DNA of 64,000 nucleotides from RBG-16-64-13 sp963718375 (GTDB lineage: Bacteria > Actinomycetota > Thermoleophilia > RBG-16-64-13): assembly GCA_963718375.1 (NCBI GenBank), contig CAVQZD010000004.1, positions 62,001 to 126,000 on the forward strand, given 5' to 3'. A program made the position numbers and the translations under genes. Under the pieces are notes generated by a model that saw nothing but the letters and a program-made list of their open reading frames with translations, was not told where the DNA came from and did not search any database. Shown in pieces: positions 1 to 8,301 of this stretch. Position 1 is the stretch's first letter. Each line of letters opens with the position of its first letter.

Positions 1-45
1 GTGCTCGGCGGGAGGGGTCGCCTGAAGGAGACCTACTTCTCGTAG
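1..45 (+). CDS. C-terminal end of an unidentified protein
   Basis: Frame 1 is open from the window edge and stops at TAG 43-45; the last 14 residues read VLGGRGRLKETYFS. A strong hairpin terminator lies 34 bases downstream, as expected at the end of a gene. Too little is visible to assign a family. Confidence 0.45.
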   Translation: MLGGRGRLKETYFS

Positions 46-79
46 TACCCCGACTCCACTTCACCTGTAAAACGCAGAC

Positions 80-110
80 GGGGCGGCCCTTTCAGGGCCG
101 CCCCGTTCTT
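80..110 (+). terminator. Intrinsic terminator
   Basis: A perfect 10-bp GC-only stem (80-89 with 95-104) closes a 5-base loop and is followed by GTTCTT. It would end the gene that stops at 45. The stem could also stop minus-strand transcription from the small gene at 163-405, although no T tract follows on that side. Confidence 0.8.
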
Positions 111-162
111 CCAGTCGCTGCAGTTGGCGCTGCGTGCCGTCCAGCGCGTTCCGGTCTTTTCC

Positions 163-405
163 CTACTCGGGGTCACTCACCCCCGCCTCAGACATCAGCC
201 GCCCCACCGTATCCCATAGAAGGGGATCATGCGAGCGTCCCAGAGACAGTATGGAGCGCGCGACCTCCAGCTCGGGTTTGCAGAATTGCCCGACAATGTG
301 CGATATCGGCCGCCCCGTCAGAGTGGACAGTTCGCGCAGTGTCTCGACATCCTCCCTGGGGAGGCTGATGGAAAGGCGCTCAACTTCAGTTTCTCGCCTG
401 GCCAC
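163..405 (-). CDS. Ribbon-helix-helix (CopG-like) DNA-binding protein
   Basis: An 80-residue basic/acidic protein. A beta strand (VERLSISLP) is followed by two helices (REDVETLRELSTLTG, then RPISHIVGQFCK), the layout of ribbon-helix-helix repressors that bind DNA as dimers. The C-terminal half (SILSLGRSHDPLLW) has no recognisable domain. A GTG start at 405 is preferred because GGGAG sits 6 bases upstream; a TTG at 411 is also possible. No toxin gene is adjacent, so it is more likely a stand-alone regulator or an orphan antitoxin. The long plus-strand frame over this region is Arg/Ser-rich and looks like a shadow. The fold call is fairly safe; the target is unknown. Confidence 0.6.
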   Translation of the reverse strand: MARRETEVERLSISLPREDVETLRELSTLTGRPISHIVGQFCKPELEVARSILSLGRSHDPLLWDTVGRLMSEAGVSDPE

Positions 406-713
406 GATCAACTCCCGGGTAGCGGTTTTTCGACTTCAAGCCTCAGGCGTGCGAGTCTATCAGACTCGCGACGCTACCCCTGCAGTCTCCGCTCGGCTGG
501 GCTGGTCCGCAAGAACGGTGTTCCCTGCCTTCTGCCGGGTACTGCGGCCCGCTCCAGCTCCTGGCGGTCGCACTCTGTTATTACCGGGCGCCCCGTCTTT
601 GTGCCATCTACCAACTCTTGCGGGATGCCCGGGTAATACGCTAGTATTACGCAGTACGTGCGGTTAGCCCGCACACGACCTCAGTGGACAACGACCAAGA
701 GAGCCGGTGAATC
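406..713. other. Intergenic region between the RHH gene and a small membrane protein
   Basis: No convincing gene lies here; the minus-strand frame at 474-674 has no family resemblance. The region holds the divergent control region of the two flanking small genes, including the inverted repeat listed at 618-650. Confidence 0.5.
618..650 (+). promoter_or_regulatory. Candidate promoter overlapped by an inverted-repeat operator
   Basis: GTAATAC (633-639) and GTATTAC (644-650) are perfect 7-bp arms around the spacer GCTA. A TTGCGG hexamer (618-623) and a TAGTAT hexamer (642-647) are 18 bp apart, so the repeat would cover the -10 region of a promoter for the small gene at 714. The promoter is an inference from weak matches; the repeat is directly visible. 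Confidence 0.35.
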
Positions 714-869
714 ATGGGAGCAGGCATCCAGGTTGCGATAGTTGTAGGCGCGCTGGTGGTTTGGGTCGTAGGCATCTACGCTCTGGAAAAGTCAACTACG
801 GGGGCCGACCGCCGTCGCGAGGCGCGCCGGGCACGCAAAGCTCAAGCCAGCGAGTCCGCTGGAGCCTGA
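714..869 (+). CDS. Small single-span membrane protein
   Basis: A 51-residue protein. Residues 5-23 form one hydrophobic segment (IQVAIVVGALVVWVVGIYA), followed by a strongly basic tail (DRRREARRARK) and a short polar end. The charge pattern suggests N-out/C-in orientation with the basic tail in the cytoplasm. ATG 714 is the only sensible start; GGTGA lies a few bases upstream. A hairpin follows at 896-924. No family is recognised. Codon use matches its neighbours, which supports a real gene, but the short length keeps confidence moderate. Confidence 0.5.
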   Translation: MGAGIQVAIVVGALVVWVVGIYALEKSTTGADRRREARRARKAQASESAGA

Positions 870-895
870 TGCGCTGAACTGGGTCGAGGCAGCAC

Positions 896-924
896 GCCCC
901 CGGGGCAAACGCGAACCCCGGGGC
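896..924. terminator. Bidirectional hairpin between convergent genes
   Basis: GCCCCCGGGG (896-905) pairs with CCCCGGGGC (916-924) apart from one bulged C, leaving a 10-base loop. It lies between the stop of the small membrane protein (869) and the stop of the FKBP gene (940). There is no T tract on either side, so efficiency is uncertain. Confidence 0.5.
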
Positions 925-939
925 GCGATCGTCAGGTCG

Positions 940-1377
940 TCAGTCGATGCTGAGCAGCTCCACCTCGAAGATGAGCTTCGCGTTGGGCGGTATCGCCCCG
1001 CCGGCGCCCCTGGCCCCGTAGCCGAGCTCGGGCGGGATGGTCAGCGTGCGCTTACCGCCCACCTGCATACCCGCGACACCCTGGTCCCAACCCGCGATGA
1101 CCTCATGCGCCCCGAGATTGAAGGTAAAGGGCTCGCCCCTATCCACTGACGAGTCGAACTTCGTCCCATCGGTCAGCCAACCGGTGTAGTGAACGGTCAC
1201 GACGTCACCGCTCTTCGCTGCGGGTCCCTCTCCGACGACCACGTCCTCGATGATGAGCGAGCTCGCTGACGTCGGCGGCTCAGTCGAAGTCGACCCTTGG
1301 CGGCTGCAACCGGAAAGGCCGGCCACGCCTATCACGGCGAACATGATGGGTACTAGCACAAGCGATCGCTTTGACAC
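940..1377 (-). CDS. FKBP-type peptidyl-prolyl cis-trans isomerase, lipoprotein
   Basis: A 145-residue prolyl isomerase predicted to be anchored outside the cell and to help fold exported proteins. The N-terminus is a lipoprotein signal: basic start, hydrophobic stretch and lipobox LSGC (Cys about residue 23). A Ser/Thr-rich linker follows, then one FKBP domain (about 40-145) with the expected motifs VTVHYTGWL, GTKFDSS, GWDQGV, KRTLTIPP and LGYG. A GTG start at 1377 is chosen because GGAGGT lies 4 bases upstream and the signal peptide begins right there; the frame is open further upstream without a signal. It lies downstream of the acetyltransferase gene on the same strand, 158 bases away. Confidence 0.9.
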   Translation of the reverse strand: MSKRSLVLVPIMFAVIGVAGLSGCSRQGSTSTEPPTSASSLIIEDVVVGEGPAAKSGDVVTVHYTGWLTDGTKFDSSVDRGEPFTFNLGAHEVIAGWDQGVAGMQVGGKRTLTIPPELGYGARGAGGAIPPNAKLIFEVELLSID

Positions 1378-1535
1378 TTCGACCTCCAGATGATGATCAC
1401 GATGACTGTACGTTCCATGGTAGCCGACAATGGCCGCAGCGGCTGCCCGCGGCCGTTCGGCGTCCCCTCCGTTTCGCAGCCTACACTGAGCGGGTATTCG
1501 CATCGCAGTCCATAGAGGCGAATACTTGGGCAGCG

Positions 1536-2420
1536 CTAGTACGTGATCGAGGGCAGGAACACCCCCTCCGGCTCGCTGTAGGACCCTGTGCTCATCAGCG
1601 TCATCGGCTGCACCACCCGCAGTCCGTGTTCCAAGCACCAGCGGAAAAGCTCGCCGTTGCGGGCGGGCAAAAAGAAGCCCTGGCCGGCGAACGCTTCGGC
1701 GGTGCCGATCAACGCCTCCAGATCGGCGTTGCTCTCGCCTACGGCATGGCCGAAGAATCCAAGCGCTGTCACGTAGCCGGTGACACGCCCGTCGCCTTCC
1801 ACGACCCGCGCGGTGCCTTTATTGACGGCCTCGGCGAGTTCCGCGCTTCGGTCATAGCCATGGACTCGGCGACACAAGGCATCACAGTCGCAGAGGTCGG
1901 CTTCGGTGGCGGGGCGCACCAGACGGCCGCGCGTCTGCAGCTCGAGGGCCGGGCCCTGGATGTTCACGAGCAGCTCCCGCACTTCGAAGCCGAGCTTGGT
2001 GTAGAGAGACAGGGCCCGAACGTGATAAGTACTCTGAAGCAGGTGCAGCCCAGCATGGCCGCGCTCACTGGTCCGCTGGATCGCGGCCTCCATGAGCTGA
2101 CGGCCTATCGAGCCGTCCTGGACTGTGGGATCTACGGTGACCGGCCCCACACCGACGACGGTCGAGCGTTCGTCGAGCGCGACGCTGCCGACTATGCGCC
2201 CACGCGACTCGGCGACCAGCACGTGGAATCCGGGGTGCGAGAGCCGGCCGGTGAAGATCGCCACAGCGATATCGAGAGACGGAATATCCGGTGGGAAGCC
2301 GTGGTCATTCGCCACTGCTCTGAAGGCCTCGTAGCACACCGCCCCGCATCCGTCGGCATCCTCCGGCGTCCCGGGGCGCAACTCAATCAGGACCGGCTCT
2401 CGGGCCTTCTCATCCTTCAT
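1536..2420 (-). CDS. GNAT-family N-acetyltransferase (tandem domains)
   Basis: A 294-residue protein. The first half (about 10-160) is a complete GNAT fold: acetyl-CoA-binding segment VTVDPTVQDGSIGRQLM, then the conserved LYTKLGFEV strand-helix near 140. The second half (from about LVRPATEADL) resembles a second, degenerate GNAT domain. The substrate is not predictable. Its ATG (2420) lies inside the last codons of the aspartase gene, giving an 11-base overlap (ATGAAGGATGA), so the two are almost certainly translationally coupled. This suggests, without proving, a link to amino-acid metabolism. Confidence 0.85.
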   Translation of the reverse strand: MKDEKAREPVLIELRPGTPEDADGCGAVCYEAFRAVANDHGFPPDIPSLDIAVAIFTGRLSHPGFHVLVAESRGRIVGSVALDERSTVVGVGPVTVDPTVQDGSIGRQLMEAAIQRTSERGHAGLHLLQSTYHVRALSLYTKLGFEVRELLVNIQGPALELQTRGRLVRPATEADLCDCDALCRRVHGYDRSAELAEAVNKGTARVVEGDGRVTGYVTALGFFGHAVGESNADLEALIGTAEAFAGQGFFLPARNGELFRWCLEHGLRVVQPMTLMSTGSYSEPEGVFLPSITY

Positions 2421-3879
2421 GCTGGCCTGCCTTATTCGACTGCACGCTGGGCGGTGCGTCCGGCGTGGCGTCCGGCTGCGACGTGATGCCTGCCAGGCAC
2501 TCCGGACTCAGGATCTCTCTGAGCTGTTCTTCGCTGAGGAGTCCCTTGGCGAGGATGATCTCAGGTACAGTGCAGCCCGTCGCGGCAGCCTCCTGGGCAA
2601 CGGCCGTGGCCTCGGAGTAGCCGAAGATGGGGTTGAGTGCGGTCGCCAGCCCGATGGAGTTCTCCACCTGGGCGCGGAGTCGGTCGACATTTGCCGTGAT
2701 GCCTGTGACACAGCGCTCAGCCAGTGTGCGACAGCCCCTCTCCAGATGCGTGACGCTCTCAAAGAGGGAGTGCGCGATGACCGGCTCGAACGCATTGAGC
2801 TGCAGCTGCCCTGCTTCCGCCGCGAAGCTGACGGTGACGTCGTTGCCGATGACCTCGAAGGCGATCTGGTTGACCACCTCGGGGATGACCGGGTTGACCT
2901 TCCCGGGCATGATGCTCGACCCGGCCTGCATGGGCGGCAGGTTGATCTCACCCAGCCCCGCCCGAGGGCCCGAGGACAGCAGCCGCAGATCGTTGCAGAT
3001 CTTCGACAACTTGACGGCGGTGCGCTTCAGCACACCGGAGAACTGCACGAAGGCTCCGGGATCCTGGGTAGCCTCGACGAGGTTCGGCGCCACGATGAGA
3101 TCGATGCGGGTGACCTCCGCCAGGTACCGGCAAGCCAGCTCGCAGTAACCGCGCGGAGCGTTGAGTCGTGTTCCGATGGCTGTGCCGCCGAGGTTTACCT
3201 CTTGAATCAGCCGGCAGGCTTCTCTCAGTCGGCCTTCATCCTCCCCGATCGTGACCGCGTAGGTCATGAACTCCTGCCCCAGGGTCATGGGAACGGCGTC
3301 CTGCAACTGCGTGCGCCCGACCTTGACCACGCCCATGAACGTGTCGGCCTTGGCCGCGAACGCTGCGCGCAGGACACCCATAGCGTCGAGGAGGCCGTCC
3401 GCTGACCAACGTAGCGCCACCTTCACCGCAGTCGGGTAGACGTCGTTCGTGCTCTGGCCCATGTTCACGTCATCCAACGGATGCAGGTGCGAATACTCCC
3501 CGCGCCGATGTCCGAGAAGCTCCAGGGCGCGGTTGGCGATGACCTCGTTGGCGTTCATGTTCGCCGAGGTACCCGCGCCACCCTGGATCACATCGACGAC
3601 GAAATGCTCGTGCAGACGACCTGAGCGGACCTCGTCGCAGGCCTCCAGTATCGCCTTGGCCTTGTCCGCGGAGAGCAGGCCGAGGTCTCGGTTTGCCGCC
3701 GCAGCCGCGTGCTTGACCGCCGCCAAGGCATTCACGAGGTGCGGATAGGTCGAGATGGGTATAGCGCTGATCGCGAAGTTCTCGCGGGCGCGGAGCGTGT
3801 GGACGCCGTAATACGCTTGCACAGGCACTTCGCGGTCGCCAAGCAGATCGTGTTCGACGCGGAACCCGGCACGAGCCAT
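2410..3879 (-). CDS. aspA: Aspartate ammonia-lyase
   Basis: A 489-residue cytoplasmic enzyme converting aspartate to fumarate and ammonia. The N-terminus REVPVQAYYGVHTLRA is characteristic of aspartases rather than class II fumarases. The superfamily signature GSSIMPGKVNP is present, with the catalytic Ser loop, as are TNDVYPTA and the SGPRAG segment. ATG 3879 is chosen: GGGGGA sits a few bases upstream and the family N-terminus begins there; the frame runs about 47 codons further upstream without homology. A 25-residue Pro/Gln-rich tail extends past the usual end. It is followed by the overlapping acetyltransferase gene. In an anaerobe the enzyme could feed fumarate reduction or the TCA genes nearby; this is inference. 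Confidence 0.93.
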   Translation of the reverse strand: MARAGFRVEHDLLGDREVPVQAYYGVHTLRARENFAISAIPISTYPHLVNALAAVKHAAAAANRDLGLLSADKAKAILEACDEVRSGRLHEHFVVDVIQGGAGTSANMNANEVIANRALELLGHRRGEYSHLHPLDDVNMGQSTNDVYPTAVKVALRWSADGLLDAMGVLRAAFAAKADTFMGVVKVGRTQLQDAVPMTLGQEFMTYAVTIGEDEGRLREACRLIQEVNLGGTAIGTRLNAPRGYCELACRYLAEVTRIDLIVAPNLVEATQDPGAFVQFSGVLKRTAVKLSKICNDLRLLSSGPRAGLGEINLPPMQAGSSIMPGKVNPVIPEVVNQIAFEVIGNDVTVSFAAEAGQLQLNAFEPVIAHSLFESVTHLERGCRTLAERCVTGITANVDRLRAQVENSIGLATALNPIFGYSEATAVAQEAAATGCTVPEIILAKGLLSEEQLREILSPECLAGITSQPDATPDAPPSVQSNKAGQHEG

Positions 3880-4073
3880 CTCTATCCCCCATGTTTGCGA
3901 ACGGCGGACCTTGCCTGCGGACACACAGGCCGCTCTCGACCACATTCTACCGCGCGACGCATACGGTCCCCCCACACAGCACGCCCGCAGTGTGAACGGC
4001 AACAGAAGGTTTGGGTCCAATCCATCTCAAGGTATCTCTAGGGAAGAAATCGTGATGGAAGGGAGATTGAGGC

Positions 4074-4322
4074 ATGGGCGTTCTGGCTTGGATCGTATTC
4101 GGTGGCTTGGCGGGCTTGGTGGCCGGGCTGCTGACGGGAGGCGGTAGGGGGATCATCGTCAACATCATAGTCGGCATCTGCGGGGCGCTGGTGGGCGGCT
4201 TCATCATGAACCAGTTCGGGGAGGCCGGGGTAACAGGATGGGACTTGCGCAGCTTCGCAGTGGCCGTTGGCGGGTCGGTACTGCTCCTCCTTATTCTGGG
4301 AGCGATCCGGCACAGAAAATAG
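4074..4322 (+). CDS. GlsB/YeaQ/YmgE-family membrane protein
   Basis: An 82-residue protein with three hydrophobic segments (about 3-22, 27-47 and 60-77) and conserved glycine motifs (WIVFGGLAGLVAG, GGGRGIIVNIIVGICGALVGG) of the transglycosylase-associated/GlsB family. These are small inner-membrane proteins often induced by general stress; their biochemical role is unknown. A GGGAGA ribosome site precedes ATG 4074. It is an isolated plus-strand gene between the minus-strand aspA and ZIP genes, so it must have its own promoter in 3880-4073, where I see no clear hexamers. Confidence 0.85.
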   Translation: MGVLAWIVFGGLAGLVAGLLTGGGRGIIVNIIVGICGALVGGFIMNQFGEAGVTGWDLRSFAVAVGGSVLLLLILGAIRHRK

Positions 4323-4331
4323 CGCGCGCCA

Positions 4332-5051
4332 TCAGCCTCCCAGCTGATGCAGCGCGAACGCCACCGCGAAGCCGAAGACTGCGGCCAGACCGGCGCCGAG
4401 GCCGCCCTTTTCCCGAGCCTCCGGGATGAGGTCGTCTATGAGCATGGTCAGGAGCGCCCCCGCCGCGAAGGCCTGCGCGGCTGCGCCCGTCGTCGAACCC
4501 GTCGTCGCCACCAGGGCACCCACTGCGGCGGCCAGACCCGAGATCGCCACCACGACAGCCCACATGCGGAGGATGCGCTTGTTGGTGTACTCGGGATCAT
4601 CCCCCAGCTCTGCCGCCGAGGCCATGCCTTCCGGCAGGTTGGAGACGAGGAGAGCCACCAGGAACGGCACGCTGACGCCCACGCCCGCCGCTATCGAGGA
4701 GCCGAGTATCAACGACTCGGGGATCCCGTCCAATGTCGCCCCCATGAGAAGGGCCATCCCCCTGCTGCCCCCCGCTCCCGGCTTGCTGCGTCGCTCCAGG
4801 TACTCGCTGCCTAGGAAGTAAACTAGCGCGCCTATGGCGAGCGAGCCCGCGAGGATAAGCGGGTCGCCGTTGTCGACCGCGTCGAGTACGAGTTCGAACG
4901 CTACGGCGCTGATGAGCGCACCGGCGCCGAACGCCGCTATCAGCCCCACCACTCGGTCGGAGGGGTTCCTCTTAAGCGCGATCCATGCCCCGATCAGCAG
5001 GGGCAGGGCCGCGATCACCCCGACCAGAGTCGCGCGCAGTGCGGGATGCAT
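4332..5051 (-). CDS. ZIP-family divalent metal transporter
   Basis: A 239-residue membrane protein with about 8 hydrophobic segments. The two metal-binding helices carry the diagnostic motifs: GATLDGIPESLILG (about residues 107-120) and SNLPEGMASAAE (about 137-148), the H/N-x-x-P-E-G pattern of ZIP proteins. It would import Zn2+, Fe2+ or Mn2+ into the cytoplasm. The cytoplasmic loop has little histidine, unlike many zinc ZIPs. It starts 18 bases after isocitrate dehydrogenase and is probably the last gene of the gltA-acn-icd operon. That position would suit supply of Mn2+ for isocitrate dehydrogenase or iron for aconitase, but this is speculation. Confidence 0.88.
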   Translation of the reverse strand: MHPALRATLVGVIAALPLLIGAWIALKRNPSDRVVGLIAAFGAGALISAVAFELVLDAVDNGDPLILAGSLAIGALVYFLGSEYLERRSKPGAGGSRGMALLMGATLDGIPESLILGSSIAAGVGVSVPFLVALLVSNLPEGMASAAELGDDPEYTNKRILRMWAVVVAISGLAAAVGALVATTGSTTGAAAQAFAAGALLTMLIDDLIPEAREKGGLGAGLAAVFGFAVAFALHQLGG

Positions 5052-5069
5052 ACGGGGCCCCCTCCCTCC

Positions 5070-6296
5070 CTACGCCGTCTCGCTGAGGCGTTCCGCGATG
5101 CTCGCGATGAACTCCTCCGTGTACACCCTCGTGTTGAGCGGACTGGGTTCGGCCACCGCCAGCAGGTCGCCTGTCATGATGCCGCTCTCGACCGTGGCGA
5201 GAGCGGCTCGCTCCAACCTCTCCGCGAAGTCGACCACTTCGGGGGTGCCGTCCAGCTCACCGCGCTTCCGCAGGGCGCCCGTCCAGGCAAAGATCGAGGC
5301 CATCGGGTTGGTGGAGGTCTTGTCCCCCTGCTGGTGCTTGTAGTAGTGCTTCTGCACCGTGCCGTGGGCCGCCTCGAACTCATACTGACCCTGAGGACTC
5401 ACCAGCACCGAGGTCATCATGGCCAGGCTGCCATACGCCGACGCCAGCATGTCGCTCATCACGTCGCCGTCGTAGTTCTTGCACGCCCAGAGCACCCCGC
5501 CCTCGGTCTTCATGATGCGCGCCACCGCATCGTCGATGAGGGTGAAGAAGTAGTTCAGGCCGGCGGCCTCGTATTTCTGCCGCCAGTGCGCCTGGTACTC
5601 CCCGTCGAAGATGGCGCGAAAGCGGGCGTCATAGATCTTGGAGATAGTGTCCTTGGCCCCGAACCAAAGATGGAGCCGTAGGTCGTAGGCGTAGGCGAAG
5701 CAGGCCTCGGCGAAACTGGTGATGGAGGCGTCGGTGTTGTGGACTCCCTGGACCACACCGGGACCGTCGAACTCGTGGATGAGCCCCCTGAAGGTCTCCT
5801 CCCCCGCCGCGTCGGTGAACACCAGCTCGGCGCGGCCCGGTCCGGGCGCGCGGAACTCGCGGTTCTTGTAGATATCCCCGTAGGCATGCCGGCCGATGTG
5901 GATGGGCTTCCGCCACGACCTCACTGATGGCAGCACGTTACTCACCATTATGGGTGCGCGGAACACGGTGCCGTCCAGCGCCCCACGGATAGTGCCGTTG
6001 GGGCTGGGCCACTCCTGTCTTAGGCCGTACTCGCGCACCCGGTCCTGATTCGGCGTGATGGTGGCGCACTTGACCCCCACCCCGTGACGTTTGATGGCTT
6101 CGGCCGCCTCGAGGGTGATCTGGTTTTCGGTCGCATCCCTGTGCGGCAGACCGAGGTCGTAGTAGTCCAGCGTCACGTCGAGGTGCGGGAGGATGAGCTG
6201 GTCCTTGGTCATCTTCCACATGACGCGGGTCATCTCGTCGCCGTCCATCTCTACGATGGGGCTCTTCACTTTGATCTTCGCGGGCATCTCGCCCAT
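5070..6296 (-). CDS. icd: NADP-dependent isocitrate dehydrogenase (dimeric, eukaryotic-like type)
   Basis: A 408-residue enzyme oxidising isocitrate to 2-oxoglutarate. The opening IVEMDGDEMTRVMW, the substrate segment SPNGTIRG, KTIEAEAAHGTV-like GQYEFEAAHGTVQKHY and TSTNPMASIFAWTGAL identify the type II homodimeric NADP enzyme shared with eukaryotes, not the E. coli Icd type. ATG 6296 is chosen, with GAGG 4 bases upstream; an in-frame ATG at 6287 is an alternative. The gene begins 28 bases after aconitase, in an operon with citrate synthase. Together they form the oxidative route to 2-oxoglutarate used by the glutamate genes at the right end of the window. Confidence 0.93.
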   Translation of the reverse strand: MGEMPAKIKVKSPIVEMDGDEMTRVMWKMTKDQLILPHLDVTLDYYDLGLPHRDATENQITLEAAEAIKRHGVGVKCATITPNQDRVREYGLRQEWPSPNGTIRGALDGTVFRAPIMVSNVLPSVRSWRKPIHIGRHAYGDIYKNREFRAPGPGRAELVFTDAAGEETFRGLIHEFDGPGVVQGVHNTDASITSFAEACFAYAYDLRLHLWFGAKDTISKIYDARFRAIFDGEYQAHWRQKYEAAGLNYFFTLIDDAVARIMKTEGGVLWACKNYDGDVMSDMLASAYGSLAMMTSVLVSPQGQYEFEAAHGTVQKHYYKHQQGDKTSTNPMASIFAWTGALRKRGELDGTPEVVDFAERLERAALATVESGIMTGDLLAVAEPSPLNTRVYTEEFIASIAERLSETA

Positions 6297-6324
6297 CACA
6301 CCTCGCTTCAGCCGATCTCGCCGC

Positions 6325-8301
6325 TCACGCGACCGTGTAGGCCAGCAGTCCGCCTGCGCGGATGATATCCCGCTGGCGCGGGCTGAGGACGTGCCTGAGC
6401 TCGACAGTCGCACCCTTGGTCTTGTCCACCAGCACCAGCGGCTCGCCGCGCTCTAGCCGCGCGGCCACTTCGGGGAGCTCCACCTCGTCGCCTTCGTCGA
6501 CGCAGTCGTAGTCACCCGGGTCGGCGAAGGTGAGCGGCAGTATGCCGAAGTTGACCAGGTTGGCGGCATGGATGCGCTCGATGGATTTCGCCACCACCAC
6601 TTTCACACCCAGGTACATAGGGCAGAGGGCCGCGTGTTCTCGGGAGCTGCCTTGGCCATAAGAATCACCCGCGACTATCACCGTGTGTTCGCCGCGGCCC
6701 TTGGCCGCCAGGGCCCGCCCCGCGAACCCCGGGTCCACCGGCTCGAAGACGTACTGCGCATACTTGGGCACGTTCGACCGATACTTGAGTCGCGCGCCGG
6801 CCGGCATGATGTGGTCGGTGGTGATGTCGTCCCCCACTTTCAGCTGCACCATGCCGCGGATGTCACCCGGCAGTGGCTCATTGGCCGGCGGCGGCCCGAT
6901 GTTGGGGCCGCGATAGATCTCGCCCGCCGGGTCGTCCGCGGCGCCCGCCTCAGCGCCCGCCCCAGCGTCGCGCTCTTGGGCGTCGCGTGGGAACACGAAC
7001 AGCGCGTCGTCCACCAGGAACTCCTCGGGCTGCTCCACCACCGGGAAGTCTATGCCGGACTCGCGCGGGTCGCGGACCTCGCCCGCGAGGGCTGCGACCG
7101 CAGCGACCTCGGGACTGACCAGATAGACTTGCGCGTCCCTGGTGCCGCTGCGCCCCTCGAAGTTGCGGTTGCTGGTGCGCAGCGAGACCGCCCCGCTCTG
7201 CGGGCTCAGGCAGTTGCCGATACAGAAGCCGCAGGCCGACTCCAGCAGCCGCGCGCCGGCAGCGAGGAGGTCACCCACGTAGCCGTCCCGCGTAGCCATC
7301 TGCAGCACCTGCCGCGAGCCGGGAGCCACACCCAGCGACACCTCGGGGTGCGCCTGCCGGCGACGCATGATGCCCGCCACCATGGCCAAATCCTTGTACG
7401 AGGAGTTGGTGCAGGAGCCTATCAGCACCTGGTCGACATTCAGCCCCGCGATATCGCTCACCTTGACCACGTTGCCCGGACTATGCGGGGCCGCTGCCAG
7501 GGGCACCAAGTCGCCTAAGTCGAGGTCGATGACCCGGTCGTACGCGGCGTCGGCGTCGGCCGCGAGCGGCGTCCAGTCGCCGGGGCGCCCCTGCGCCTCC
7601 AGGAAGGCGCGCGTCACTCCGTCGGAAGGGAAGACTGAGGTGGTGACCCCCATCTCCGCTCCCATGTTGGTGATGGTGGCCCTCTCTGGCACGGTGAGCG
7701 TCTCCACGCCCGAGCCCGCGTATTCCAGCACCACCCCCACGTTACCCTTGACTCCCAGCGTCTCCAGCATCTTGAGGACTACGTCCTTGGCACTCACCCA
7801 GGGCTGCAGTCTGCCGGTCAGGTTCACCTTGTACACCCGGGGACAGGTGAGGTAGAACTCGCCGCCGCCCATGGCCACGGCCACATCCAAGCCGCCTGCG
7901 CCGATGGCCACTTGGCCCAACCCGCCGCAGGTGGAGGTGTGACTGTCTGAGCCCAACAGGGTGGTGCCGGGCCTGCCGAACCTCTCCAGATGCACCTGGT
8001 GGCAGATGCCGTTGCCGGGCTTTGAGAACACCACCCCGAACCTGGCCGCCACCGTCTGTAGGTACTTGTGATCGTCGGCGTTCTCGAAGCCTACCTGCAC
8101 CGTGTTGTGATCGACATAGCTCACCGAGAGCTCGGTGCGCACCCGTTCCAGGCCTAGAGCCTCGAACTGCAGGTAGGCCATGGTGCCCGTGGCGTCCTGG
8201 GTGAGGGTCTGGTCTATCCTGATGCCTATCTCGCTGCCGGGACTCCATTCCCCGACAACAAGGTGGCTCTCCAAGACCTTCTGGGCGACGCCCTTGCCCA
8301 T
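6325..8301 (-). CDS. acn: Aconitate hydratase (short, Aquifex-type)
   Basis: A 658-residue [4Fe-4S] enzyme isomerising citrate and isocitrate. At about 650 residues it is much shorter than AcnA (about 900) and matches the Aquifex-type aconitase family. The cluster cysteines are visible in GSCTNSSYKD and in ACGFCIGNC; the swivel domain appears near the end (GDSYGQGSSREHAALCPMYLG). The start ATG 8301 follows the citrate synthase TAG with no gap, so the two are translationally coupled. The linker at about residues 455-475 (DAGAGAEAGAADD) is unusually Ala/Asp rich. Confidence 0.92.
   Translation of the reverse strand: MGKGVAQKVLESHLVVGEWSPGSEIGIRIDQTLTQDATGTMAYLQFEALGLERVRTELSVSYVDHNTVQVGFENADDHKYLQTVAARFGVVFSKPGNGICHQVHLERFGRPGTTLLGSDSHTSTCGGLGQVAIGAGGLDVAVAMGGGEFYLTCPRVYKVNLTGRLQPWVSAKDVVLKMLETLGVKGNVGVVLEYAGSGVETLTVPERATITNMGAEMGVTTSVFPSDGVTRAFLEAQGRPGDWTPLAADADAAYDRVIDLDLGDLVPLAAAPHSPGNVVKVSDIAGLNVDQVLIGSCTNSSYKDLAMVAGIMRRRQAHPEVSLGVAPGSRQVLQMATRDGYVGDLLAAGARLLESACGFCIGNCLSPQSGAVSLRTSNRNFEGRSGTRDAQVYLVSPEVAAVAALAGEVRDPRESGIDFPVVEQPEEFLVDDALFVFPRDAQERDAGAGAEAGAADDPAGEIYRGPNIGPPPANEPLPGDIRGMVQLKVGDDITTDHIMPAGARLKYRSNVPKYAQYVFEPVDPGFAGRALAAKGRGEHTVIVAGDSYGQGSSREHAALCPMYLGVKVVVAKSIERIHAANLVNFGILPLTFADPGDYDCVDEGDEVELPEVAARLERGEPLVLVDKTKGATVELRHVLSPRQRDIIRAGGLLAYTVA

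Noticed and set aside
1371..2486. 371-codon plus-strand frame opposite the acetyltransferase
   Set aside because: No family resemblance; GNAT motifs are on the minus strand.
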